Shown here piece after piece: positions 1 through 6,439 of a stretch of 64,000 bases of DNA. The position numbers and the translations under genes are program-made. The notes below the pieces were generated by a model that was not told where the DNA came from, searched no databases, and worked only from the letters and a program-made list of their open reading frames with translations. Source of the stretch: Butyricicoccus pullicaecorum (GTDB taxonomy: Bacteria; Bacillota; Clostridia; Oscillospirales; Butyricicoccaceae); assembly GCA_018366195.1 (NCBI GenBank), contig JAGZIN010000012.1, positions 1 to 64,000 on the forward strand, in the 5' to 3' direction. How positions within the stretch are numbered: position 1 is the first letter of the stretch; each line of letters starts with the position of its first letter.

Positions 1-61
1 GCTTCTTTATTATAGCAAAAGGAGTTTTTATTTCTTCATCTTCGGCAATAGCCTTTTTTTG

Positions 62-84
62 AACCACTCGCCTAGCGAGTGGTT
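62..84. repeat. Perfect 10-bp hairpin
   Basis: AACCACTCGC and GCGAGTGGTT are separated by three bases. It sits beyond the end of the endonuclease gene and is followed by TTTT on the plus strand only, so it may be a weak terminator or part of an unrecognised site. Nothing else can be supported in the first 128 bases. Confidence 0.5.
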
Positions 85-97
85 TTACATCACAATC

Positions 98-130
98 AAG
101 GGTAGCCCTTTTAGGACTACCCTTATTTTT
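98..130 (+). terminator. Hairpin terminator downstream of the endonuclease gene
   Basis: AAGGGTAG pairs with CTACCCTT, with a CC/GG extension inside, followed by ATTTTTAT on the plus strand. It lies immediately after the stop of the leftward endonuclease gene. On the minus strand the stem lacks a T-run, so it best stops rightward transcription and may act only weakly leftward. Confidence 0.55.
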
Positions 131-1337
131 ATGGACGAGTAAGGTCGTATTCGATTGGCTCACCGAGCAGGAGAGGAAGGTCACCTGGCATCATTTTGAA
201 AAGCATACCGTGGTCTCTCCATTTTCCATCAGGTTTATAATGCGCCGCCAAATCAACGGTGATTTTATCCGCTTCAAGCAACGGTGCAAGCAGAGATGTA
301 TTTGGATTCTTGGTATGGAGAATCCTATCATATCGGAACCATTCACGTCCCTCTCTATTTTCTGACACTGCTTTGACCCAAAAAGTTTCGTGATGTTTTA
401 AGAGCAGTGTTTGTTTTAGCGTGTTAAGATACCACGCGGACACATATTTTCGAAGTCTATCTTCTTGGTGGAGCATCCGCAATTGGTCATTGTTTTGGTC
501 AACTTCAAGAACCAAATCGTATGCGTTTGGTCTTGATACCCTAAATGTTTCGTAGAGTTGCAACCGCGGAACGGTATCTCCTCTCGGAATCTGAATTTTA
601 CCATAGTGGTCAACAATTTCTCGGTAAGTCATTCCCACATCAGGAACCTTAGTAAACAGTGTTGAGCGAGTGATTTGTCTTGAAGAACCATTACGAGTTA
701 AACGAGTGGTTTTGAGTTCGATTCCCTTATAGTCAGGTGCTCTCGAATTGTTTCGTTCAATACCCAGAGCGTGTTCAAGAGTATCGCCAACACCCGGGTC
801 GCCCGGAGTGATAGATGGCAAGAATCCCTGATTATGGATTGCCTGAATTTTTTGCAAAAGCTCATCAGCTACCAACCGATCCTTATGAGCTGCTTCAAGC
901 AAAATATCATATACATATCCTTTGCTCCAAAGAGAGGAAGCAATCATCGAATCGGAAAGGTTAATTACATAAATACGATTTTCTATGGTAATAAGGGCAA
1001 GCAAGTTGCACGGGCTGCAATAGCTTCTCAAATCCTTAAACCAAATCCGGGGGTCGCCCTTTTTGGTAACAGGGCGATAAAGGGAAGCTGCTGTTTCTCG
1101 TATGCGGTCTGAATAAACGAAATAGCTTTCAACCACGACCTTATGTTCCTGCCCTTGCCCTTGTGCTTCGTAATCATGGAGCATTGCGTTTTTTAACAAT
1201 TCACGAACAGGTCCCGTTGCATCCATAATTGATTTGCCATAGCCAGTAGGTGTAGGTACTAAAAAAGCAACAGGGACGCCGGTGTTTGCGAATACTGAAA
1301 AAAATTGTTCTATGTTGACATCAGACATTGCCAGCAC
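129..1337 (-). CDS. MvaI/BcnI-family restriction endonuclease-like protein
   Basis: A predicted type II restriction endonuclease of about 402 residues. The segment PDYKGIELKTTR (about residues 201-212) carries the D-x4-E-x-K arrangement of the PD-(D/E)xK nucleases MvaI and BcnI, preceded by a GDTLEHALGIERNN block also typical of that family. MvaI and BcnI cut CCWGG and CCSGG; the target of this protein is unknown. It has about 180 extra N-terminal residues of unrecognised fold. I chose GTG at 1337, 8 nt after AAGGAGG; a GTG further upstream overlaps that Shine-Dalgarno site and an ATG lies three codons further in. It follows mobC in the same direction, where mobilization elements often carry a relaxase. 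No methyltransferase is visible, so a partner may lie left of the window or be absent. Confidence 0.75.
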   Translation of the reverse strand: MLAMSDVNIEQFFSVFANTGVPVAFLVPTPTGYGKSIMDATGPVRELLKNAMLHDYEAQGQGQEHKVVVESYFVYSDRIRETAASLYRPVTKKGDPRIWFKDLRSYCSPCNLLALITIENRIYVINLSDSMIASSLWSKGYVYDILLEAAHKDRLVADELLQKIQAIHNQGFLPSITPGDPGVGDTLEHALGIERNNSRAPDYKGIELKTTRLTRNGSSRQITRSTLFTKVPDVGMTYREIVDHYGKIQIPRGDTVPRLQLYETFRVSRPNAYDLVLEVDQNNDQLRMLHQEDRLRKYVSAWYLNTLKQTLLLKHHETFWVKAVSENREGREWFRYDRILHTKNPNTSLLAPLLEADKITVDLAAHYKPDGKWRDHGMLFKMMPGDLPLLLGEPIEYDLTRP

Positions 1338-1498
1338 TTCGAACACCTCCTTGTATTTATTTGGAATGTGTCTGGTAGTTAACTTTTTTTATTTTAGCAT
1401 ACTTCTGATAAGTTTCATACCCCCGAAGATTCCCTTGAGCCATGCAAATATTGTTTCGGGATTTTGTTTAAGCCGATTGCTCAAAATGGATTATAAAA

Positions 1499-1542
1499 AT
1501 AGCCCTCCCGTGCTATCTAATCATATAGCATGAGAGGGCTAT
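1499..1542 (-). terminator. Long hairpin downstream of mobC
   Basis: ATAGCCCTC...GTGCTAT pairs with ATAGCA...GAGGGCTAT around an 8-nt loop. It stands between mobC and the endonuclease gene, so the two are probably separate transcripts. The tail is weak on the minus strand. Confidence 0.6.
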
Positions 1543-1585
1543 AAAATTTCAATTTATAAGTTAGGTTGTAAGAAACATTTTCGAA

Positions 1586-2005
1586 TCATAAATTGCGCTC
1601 TGTTGAGGAATCATCCTTTGGCATTAGTTCCAGAATCTTTTTATACCAGTGTTTTTCCTCTCCGTTTTCTCGCAACGCAAACTGGCAAAACAGTGTCATT
1701 AACTCAAAATATTTTGCTTGTAGTTCTCCCCAATCCTTATTAGAAGAAAATCGAACAGTATTTGTGTTATAAGCAATTTGATTGACATTATTTCCGATAC
1801 GGTTCACCTCGTAAATCAACTGCTTTGCTTGGTCTCTATCCATGTGCCACTGCTTACCCGTCAACGATTCTGCAAGAATCAGTTTTCTTAAATATTCCGA
1901 TTTCGATAAGCCATACTCAAAAGCATTTTTTGTGAGCATAGCATTTTCCTCTGAAAGCAAAGTAAAACGGAATTGATCTGTGCGAACTCTATCTTTTTCA
2001 GCCAT
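1586..2005 (-). CDS. mobC: MobC-family relaxosome accessory protein
   Basis: A 139-residue DNA-binding protein expected to help a relaxase bind and open the origin of transfer. The hallmark is EVNRIGNNVNQIAYNTN in the middle of the protein, the signature of the MobC relaxosome family. The N-terminal part (FRFTLLSEENAMLTKNA and the GLSKSEYLRKLI helix pair) looks like a ribbon-helix-helix DNA-binding fold. It has a good GAAAGGAG ribosome site. In related elements mobC is followed by the relaxase gene mobA; here a terminator-like hairpin and an endonuclease gene follow instead. It must act with a relaxase encoded elsewhere or be a remnant. Confidence 0.85.
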   Translation of the reverse strand: MAEKDRVRTDQFRFTLLSEENAMLTKNAFEYGLSKSEYLRKLILAESLTGKQWHMDRDQAKQLIYEVNRIGNNVNQIAYNTNTVRFSSNKDWGELQAKYFELMTLFCQFALRENGEEKHWYKKILELMPKDDSSTERNL

Positions 2006-2099
2006 TTATTATTTCTCCTTTCAAAACTTCCTCACCGTGAGGAAATTACAAAATTGTTCGTCAATGGTTTTAGTTTTGTTGCGCCGTCTGCGGGACAAT

Positions 2100-2272
2100 C
2101 ATTTTGCCGTTTTGCAAAATGGTACGGGTGGGGGTATTAGGGGGCAACGCCCCAGTGCAACGGCTAACAAGTGGGAAAATGACACGAGTGGGTACATTTC
2201 CCCTATGCTTGCTATTGCAAGTATAGGGAGGATAATGGACAGCGAGTGGGTACAATTTCCCCCTGCTTGCTA
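2100..2272. other. Candidate origin of transfer (oriT) upstream of mobC
   Basis: Seen: an inverted repeat CATTTTGC/GCAAAATG (2100-2121) followed by a G-rich run, a GGGGC-AAC-GCCCC hairpin (2141-2153), then two imperfect direct repeats beginning CGAGTGGGTACA (2185 and 2243). Known: oriT sites of MobC-type systems lie beside mobC and combine a hairpin with a strand-biased nick region. Inference: this is the transfer origin. The nick site cannot be placed without the relaxase. Confidence 0.4.
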
Positions 2273-2283
2273 ATAATGTTTTG

Positions 2284-2835
2284 CTATGGATTTTTAGGGT
2301 CGAGTATTGTGTCAAGCTGCGATTTCCACGCCATAATATTTTCGATTTCTTTTTCAAAAACATAGGATTCTTTTTGGCGGTTTCGCTCCAAAAATTTGCC
2401 CCAATAATAATCAATTTCCTTCTGCAACTCATTGATATACTCTTGCAGTTCGTCCCGCTCCTCAGCGGAATATTCTTCGGCATCAGCGGTCATTTCTGCC
2501 ATTTCTTTTTTATTGCTTTCAAGTTCATCCATCAAATCAATATAATCGTCCAAATCGCCCCACAGCAGCAAAAATTTCAGAAATGTGTCATCCGAAAACA
2601 TGGCGAACCAACAACGCTGATACCACTGTTCCGCATACACCCGTTCATCACTGCCGTTGGAATACGTTCCGTCTACCAAATCCCCGATGAAGTTCTCCAA
2701 CAGCTCTGAAATCGTCAACCCACCCTCGCCGGATTTTTCGGCAAGGCGTTTCACATCTGCATCGGAAAGATTCACTGTTATGGTTCTTGGTTTTATGGTT
2801 TCAATCTCATTTTTTTGTGAACTGTAATCTCTCAT
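2284..2835 (-). CDS. Ribbon-helix-helix-like protein of unknown function
   Basis: A 183-residue protein not recognised as a named family. Residues about 16-55 (PRTITVNLSDADVKRLAEKS followed by a TISELLENFI helix) look like a ribbon-helix-helix DNA-binding head. The rest is acidic and helical with a likely coiled coil around residues 105-150 (many E, D and K in LESNKKEMAEMTADAEEYS and following). AAAGGAG precedes the ATG by 5 nt. It lies between the RepA-like gene and mobC on the same strand, so a role in copy control or mobilization-gene regulation is plausible but unproven. Confidence 0.6.
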   Translation of the reverse strand: MRDYSSQKNEIETIKPRTITVNLSDADVKRLAEKSGEGGLTISELLENFIGDLVDGTYSNGSDERVYAEQWYQRCWFAMFSDDTFLKFLLLWGDLDDYIDLMDELESNKKEMAEMTADAEEYSAEERDELQEYINELQKEIDYYWGKFLERNRQKESYVFEKEIENIMAWKSQLDTILDPKNP

Positions 2836-2871
2836 TTCGTCTCCTTTGCTTGTAAAATAGATTGATTTAAG

Positions 2872-3016
2872 CCGAGGACAACGGCAACTACGGCTGCGCC
2901 GTTGTTTCCGTTAGGATAAGCGGTAGAATTTTGCCGTTGTCCTCGGAAATCCGACTACGGGTAATTTTTCTTCATCGTCCTATGAAAAACAACGGTGTTG
3001 GCGTAGTACCCGTAGT
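2872..3016. repeat. Two large inverted repeats downstream of the RepA-like gene
   Basis: CCGAGGACAACGGCAA (2872-2887) and its exact complement TTGCCGTTGTCCTCGG (2931-2946) flank 43 bases that contain a further ACGGC/GCCGT palindrome. A second pair, ACTACGGGTA (2954-2963) and TACCCGTAGT (3007-3016), follows directly and touches the stop codon of the RepA-like gene. The ordered pairs suggest a replication origin, a protein-binding array or an RNA structure; the sequence alone does not decide. Confidence 0.65.
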
Positions 3017-4071
3017 TACTTGACTTCGATATAGTCAAGCGTTATCCATTTTTTCTTGTTATGGAACGCACTCACATAAGAAACCCCATAGATCTCTCTC
3101 AGCGAATCTTGCGCTGCTTTCAAGCTCTTTGAGAACACAGCAGCACTGTAACTAACAAGAATCGGCTCTCGTGCCTGTAAGATTGTCAGCAGCTCTGTTG
3201 CCGTCCCCTCCCAATGGTGTGTTTCCTCTGCTTTGACGAAATTAACGATAGCGTGTAAGAACCGCTCCTTTTCATTGACAACAGATTCGTCACGGGTGAA
3301 CTTGTTCCAACGGCAGGATTCTTTGTCAAATTCAAGGGCAAATTCAAAGGCTTCGGTATCACGGTTGGAAATAGTGAGGTTGGCTCTGGTGTCGGTGCGC
3401 TTGCTCTTTGTCAGCACCCAGTTCCCGTCCGTTCCTCCTGCCATGCCCTCGCTGCCGGAAATCTTGCTGATATCATCATCGTGCTTGCCTTTGTTGGTGT
3501 GCGTGAGCGCAAGGATGGTAAGGTCAAACTCCATGCTTATCTGGCGCAGGATGTTGGTAAACTCCACGTCCCCGGCATAGATGTTTTTTACAAACTCATT
3601 CCCTCTGATATGTTGGAGCGTATCAATGACCACTAGTTTGATGTTGGGATGCAGCGTTAAGTAATCACGGATATCTTCCTCAACGCCGGAAGTGATGCTG
3701 TTTGCCTTTAAGACGAAGTGGATGTTCTCCATCCCCTCATAGGCTTCAAGCATCTCAAAACGGCTCTGTAAGCGTGTTACAGTATCTTCCAGACCGAGAT
3801 ACAAGACCTCGGACTGTATGGCTTGATAGCCCCAGATTTGCCCACCACTGGCAACAGCGTAGGATATCTGCTCGGCAAGCCACGATTTACCAACTTTAGC
3901 ACCACCTGCGGGGATAAAGAAGCCATGCGGCAAAATGGTGCTGATGGTGTAATGGAGCGGTGGCAAATCCATTTCCATCAAGTCTTTTCCGTTGATGGAT
4001 TCAAAGCGGCTCTCCCTTATTTTTTCTTTTATTGCTTCTTCGGTTTTCATGTTTGCAGTCAATTCGTTCAT
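3016..4071 (-). CDS. RepA-like AAA/RecA-fold ATPase (DNA helicase type)
   Basis: A 351-residue ATPase of the RepA/AAA_25 type that plasmids and mobilizable elements use as a replicative hexameric helicase. Seen: Walker A GGAKVGKS (residues 56-63), Walker B KLVVIDT (144-150), and a LALTHTNKG segment (187-194) typical of RecA-like folds. The C-terminal 80 residues look like a winged-helix tail. AAAGGAG precedes the ATG. It is the first gene of a leftward series with the RHH protein and mobC. Its leader region holds a divergent promoter and a short putative antisense RNA, which suggests copy-number control. The exact role (autonomous replication of the excised form) is inferred. Confidence 0.75.
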   Translation of the reverse strand: MNELTANMKTEEAIKEKIRESRFESINGKDLMEMDLPPLHYTISTILPHGFFIPAGGAKVGKSWLAEQISYAVASGGQIWGYQAIQSEVLYLGLEDTVTRLQSRFEMLEAYEGMENIHFVLKANSITSGVEEDIRDYLTLHPNIKLVVIDTLQHIRGNEFVKNIYAGDVEFTNILRQISMEFDLTILALTHTNKGKHDDDISKISGSEGMAGGTDGNWVLTKSKRTDTRANLTISNRDTEAFEFALEFDKESCRWNKFTRDESVVNEKERFLHAIVNFVKAEETHHWEGTATELLTILQAREPILVSYSAAVFSKSLKAAQDSLREIYGVSYVSAFHNKKKWITLDYIEVK

Positions 4072-4094
4072 TGCGAATACTCCTTTGTGTACTA

Positions 4095-4123
4095 TTGAAT
4101 TTTGAGATTCGCCATGCTATAAT
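4095..4123 (+). promoter_or_regulatory. Rightward promoter in the repA leader
   Basis: TTGAAT and a perfect TATAAT are separated by exactly 17 bases. It points away from the RepA-like gene, and a terminator follows about 30 bases past the likely start, so it should make a very short RNA. A 9-bp inverted repeat, CCATGCTAT/ATAGCATGG (4112-4149), overlaps the -10 box and could be an operator. Confidence 0.6.
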
Positions 4124-4129
4124 GTAATA

Positions 4130-4187
4130 TATCGTATTTCATAGCATGGTCTGAGCTTCTGTGTATTTGCCCATACAGAAGCTTTTT
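4130..4187 (+). ncRNA. Putative short antisense RNA opposite the repA leader
   Basis: Bounded by the TTGAAT-N17-TATAAT promoter and a hairpin AGCTTCTGT/ACAGAAGCT followed by TTTTT, giving a transcript of about 55-60 nt with no coding capacity. If repA is transcribed from a start beyond 4187, this RNA is complementary to its leader, the usual layout of plasmid counter-transcribed RNAs. The repA start is not mapped, so the function is inference. Confidence 0.4.
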
Positions 4188-4199
4188 CATGTAAAAAGA

Positions 4200-4232
4200 A
4201 AACCACAACTTCGATAAACGAAATTGTGGTTT
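4200..4232. repeat. Hairpin near the element end
   Basis: AAACCACAA-C-TTCG pairs with CGAA-A-TTGTGGTTT around a 5-nt loop. It is almost symmetrical and could stop transcription into or out of the element. Confidence 0.5.
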
Positions 4233-4248
4233 AGTGAGTGATATTTTG

Positions 4249-4328
4249 TAGAGACATCAAGCTATTTGTACAGTTGCGTTTTTAAGTATAAGCCGTGGTA
4301 ACCAGTTTCAATCGGCTTGATGTCTCTA
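4249..4328. repeat. Perfect 14-bp inverted repeat next to the attachment site
   Basis: TAGAGACATCAAGC (4249-4262) and GCTTGATGTCTCTA (4315-4328) are exact complements 52 bases apart, about 80 bases inside the tRNA fragment. Integrase or excisionase arm-binding sites commonly sit at this distance from the core, so I infer an attP arm site. Confidence 0.5.
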
Positions 4329-4407
4329 TAATCGTCACGGAGAAAATACAGAAACCGGGTACTAACGTCACGAATCCGTTACAAAACGGATAACCCGGAA
4401 GCCTTGA

Positions 4408-4457
4408 TTCGCCTCCTAAGCGAAAGGTCGGGCGTTCGAATCGCCCCAGGGACGCCA
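4408..4457 (+). other. Attachment site: 3' half of tRNA-Arg(CCU)
   Basis: An anticodon arm TTCGC-CTCCTAA-GCGAA (anticodon CCT), a variable loop, a T arm GGGCG-TTCGAAT-CGCCC, an acceptor strand CAGGGAC, discriminator G and CCA follow each other without a break. The D arm and 5' acceptor strand are missing. This is a tRNA 3' end displaced by integration, not a working tRNA. It marks the element-chromosome junction. Confidence 0.85.
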
Positions 4458-4463
4458 AGAAGC

Positions 4464-4501
4464 AAAGTCGTAATCTCTTTTTAGAGTTTCCGACTTTCTT
4501 T
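4464..4501 (+). terminator. Terminator of the original tRNA-Arg transcription unit
   Basis: AAAGTCG-TAATCTC pairs imperfectly with GAGTTTC-CGACTTT and is followed by CTTTTC. It sits 6 bases after the CCA end, as expected for the chromosomal terminator behind a tRNA gene. Confidence 0.65.
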
Positions 4502-4596
4502 TCAATTCTGCACCATTCTTCCGGCTGCACTCAAATAAAATAGAGGCGGTTTTGTATCCGATTCAGCCGCTCCACCATTCCATTCCTGAGGTAATT

Positions 4597-5643
4597 ATGA
4601 CAATGAAAAAATATGCACTTCTTCTAAATCCCGGACACAACCGCGTATATTATAAATCCTCCCAACAGCTTTCTGTTGCAGAATTTTCTATTCTGGCGCA
4701 AATCATGGACTGCGCTCCTTCGGATATCCATATCGAACAGATTGCCGGTGTCCACTATCTGGTATTTTCCAGTGTGCAGACGCTAGGTTTGGACGATTTG
4801 AATCGAATCGCACGTTTATCCTTCGTATTTGCACTCTATCAAATCGAAGCCTCCCTTTTATATCCCATTCCGCTGCCACAGGTTGATTTAACAGAGCTCA
4901 ACATCAGCAGCCTATTCAAATACACCGGAAAAACCAATGAACTATTCACCCGTATGATGATTAATGTAGCTGTTTCTTCCTGCAAAATGGTAGCTCCAAA
5001 ACGCATTTGTCTGCTCGATCCCATTGCCGGAAAGGGCACGACTCTGTTTGAGGGCATCAGCATGGGATTTGACTGTTGCGGCATTGAAATCGGAGAAAAA
5101 GCAGCCGCAGAAGGCTATCACTATCTCAAAAAATATTTAGAGATAGAACGCATCAAGCATGTAACCAGCCTGCAAAAACAGAGCGGTCCCAACAAATCCT
5201 TCACCGCAAAGCATTATGCCATTGATTTTGCCAAAAGCAAAGAAGCGTTCAAAAACCATCAGGAACGGCACTGGGAAATCGTTGCCGGCAATTCTGTATA
5301 TGCAGACCAGCTTTTTCGAAAAAACACATTCCATGTTCTCGTCGGAGATTTGCCTTATGGCGTACAGCATGGCAATGTAACCGGAGAAAAGCAATCCTCT
5401 TTGACGCGAAGCCCCAAAGAGCTGGTGACCGCCTGCCTGCCTGCTTGGAAAAATGTTTTACAGCCCGGCGGTGTATTGGTTCTGGCTTGGAATACCCACG
5501 TATTTCCCAAAACACAATTTGCAGCGCTGTTAGAGCAACAGGGTTTTGATGTTTTATTAGACGGACCTTACAGCCAATTTGTACACCGTGTCGATTCCGC
5601 CATTATGCGTGATATCATCATTGCCCGAAAACCAATTCGATAA
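4597..5643 (+). CDS. Putative RNA methyltransferase (UPF0020/TRM11 type)
   Basis: A 348-residue SAM-dependent methyltransferase predicted to modify RNA, probably tRNA guanosine. Seen: an N-terminal THUMP-like region (about 1-105), motif I as LLDPIAGKGTTLFEG (about 139-153), an acidic GIEIGEKA after the second strand, and the catalytic loop GDLPYG (about 250-255), a variant of the (N/D)PPY motif. I chose ATG 4597 because GAGG lies 5 nt upstream; an open frame continues to a TTG at 4552. It is the first chromosomal gene after the tRNA-Arg junction and ends at two strong terminators. Substrate position is unknown. Confidence 0.75.
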   Translation: MTMKKYALLLNPGHNRVYYKSSQQLSVAEFSILAQIMDCAPSDIHIEQIAGVHYLVFSSVQTLGLDDLNRIARLSFVFALYQIEASLLYPIPLPQVDLTELNISSLFKYTGKTNELFTRMMINVAVSSCKMVAPKRICLLDPIAGKGTTLFEGISMGFDCCGIEIGEKAAAEGYHYLKKYLEIERIKHVTSLQKQSGPNKSFTAKHYAIDFAKSKEAFKNHQERHWEIVAGNSVYADQLFRKNTFHVLVGDLPYGVQHGNVTGEKQSSLTRSPKELVTACLPAWKNVLQPGGVLVLAWNTHVFPKTQFAALLEQQGFDVLLDGPYSQFVHRVDSAIMRDIIIARKPIR

Positions 5644-5649
5644 TAGGAT

Positions 5650-5678
5650 AAAATCCAAGGGCATCTACCTTGGATTTT
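5650..5678 (+). terminator. First of two terminators after the methyltransferase
   Basis: AAAATCCAAGG and CCTTGGATTTT form an 11-bp stem with a 7-nt loop. Confidence 0.75.
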
Positions 5679-5687
5679 GGAGATTTC

Positions 5688-5730
5688 AAGTTGCTTTTCC
5701 TAGAAATCAAGGGGAAAAGCAACTTTTTTT
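5688..5730 (+). terminator. Second terminator after the methyltransferase
   Basis: AAGTTGCTTTTCC and GGAAAAGCAACTT form a long stem followed by seven T residues; a textbook Rho-independent terminator. Confidence 0.85.
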
Positions 5731-5782
5731 GCCTTGTAAACAGAAAACGATTGCGACTGCGCAACCCTCTGTGTCCTGATTC

Positions 5783-6295
5783 TCATGCACTTAAATAAAA
5801 TCCGCCCTGTACGTCCTTGAGCGCATCTGGGTGCAGCTCCGCAGCCTGTACATAAATATCTGGAATTTGAGAACAATTTTGCAGTCCAAATTCCGTAACT
5901 GAGCGGAATCCAAATCTGCTGTAATAGGCAGGATCTCCTACTAAAAATACCGCCTGATATCCTAGCGCTGCTCCATACGCACAGGCCTTTTTGATGAGTG
6001 CACTGCCCACACCCTGTCCCTGAAACATCGGTGCAACGCTTAGAAGAGCAAGATACAAGGCTGGTGCAAGGGACATCAGCTCTCGATTTTCATGTACCGT
6101 CATCAGGATATGCCCAATGATATCCCCCTGATTTTCTGCCACCAACTCCAGTTGCGGAATATATCCCTTTGTGCCACGCTGCTTTATAATCCAATTCTGC
6201 TCCTGACCATCAGAAATCCGTGAGCCGGAAAACGCGTTCTTTACCATTTGATAAATCGCGCGATGGTCTCCCAGCCTTGCCTGCCGAATGTACAT
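5783..6295 (-). CDS. GNAT family N-acetyltransferase (YhbS-like)
   Basis: A 170-residue acetyl-CoA-dependent N-acetyltransferase. Seen: the acetyl-CoA pyrophosphate loop QGQGVGSALIKKA (about residues 93-105) and the LVGDPAYYSRFGF segment (about 121-133) characteristic of the YhbS subgroup. Acceptor substrate unknown. AGGGAGAG precedes the ATG. The leader contains a T-tailed hairpin between a good -10 box and the start, so it may be attenuated (see separate entry). Confidence 0.85.
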   Translation of the reverse strand: MYIRQARLGDHRAIYQMVKNAFSGSRISDGQEQNWIIKQRGTKGYIPQLELVAENQGDIIGHILMTVHENRELMSLAPALYLALLSVAPMFQGQGVGSALIKKACAYGAALGYQAVFLVGDPAYYSRFGFRSVTEFGLQNCSQIPDIYVQAAELHPDALKDVQGGFYLSA

Positions 6296-6322
6296 GATAT
6301 TCTCTCCCTACACACCAATAGA

Positions 6323-6364
6323 CGCAAAAAAACGGCACAGGCTTCCCTATCTGCCGTTTTTTGC
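6323..6364 (-). terminator. Terminator after cardiolipin synthase, in the GNAT leader
   Basis: GCAAAAAACGGCA and TGCCGTTTTTTTGC form a stem around a 14-nt loop with a T-run on the minus strand. It ends the cardiolipin synthase transcript. A TATAAT box (6398-6393, minus strand) lies just upstream, so transcripts starting there towards the GNAT gene would also meet this hairpin, preceded by a small GCGG/CCGC stem. Confidence 0.7.
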
Positions 6365-6439
6365 CCTGCGGCTTTTCCCGCATACTTATTCTATTATAAC
6401 ACAGGAATCTTATGAAGGAAATGACTTTTTGTCTGAGAC

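Larger units (their letters stand above)
1..4457. mobile_element. End of an integrated mobilizable element, terminating in tRNA-Arg(CCU)
   Basis: Seen: four leftward genes (RepA-like ATPase, RHH protein, MobC, MvaI/BcnI-like endonuclease), inverted repeats, and a terminal 3' half of tRNA-Arg(CCU) that has no 5' half in front of it. Known: integrases that use tRNA genes leave a duplicated 3' tRNA end at one junction and an intact tRNA at the other. Inference: 4457 is the element-chromosome boundary, and the integrase, intact tRNA-Arg and probably the relaxase lie left of the window. No integrase or relaxase is visible here. Confidence 0.7.

Noticed and set aside
1..128. Start of another leftward gene before the endonuclease stop
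   Set aside because: A lysine-rich minus-strand frame stays open to the window edge but lacks a start codon with a ribosome site and crosses two strong hairpins; too short to judge.
4408..4457. Functional tRNA gene
   Set aside because: The 5' acceptor strand and D arm are absent; only the 3' half is present.
4282..4530. Open frame across the tRNA-Arg fragment
   Set aside because: It overlaps tRNA sequence, an inverted repeat and a terminator and has no ribosome site.
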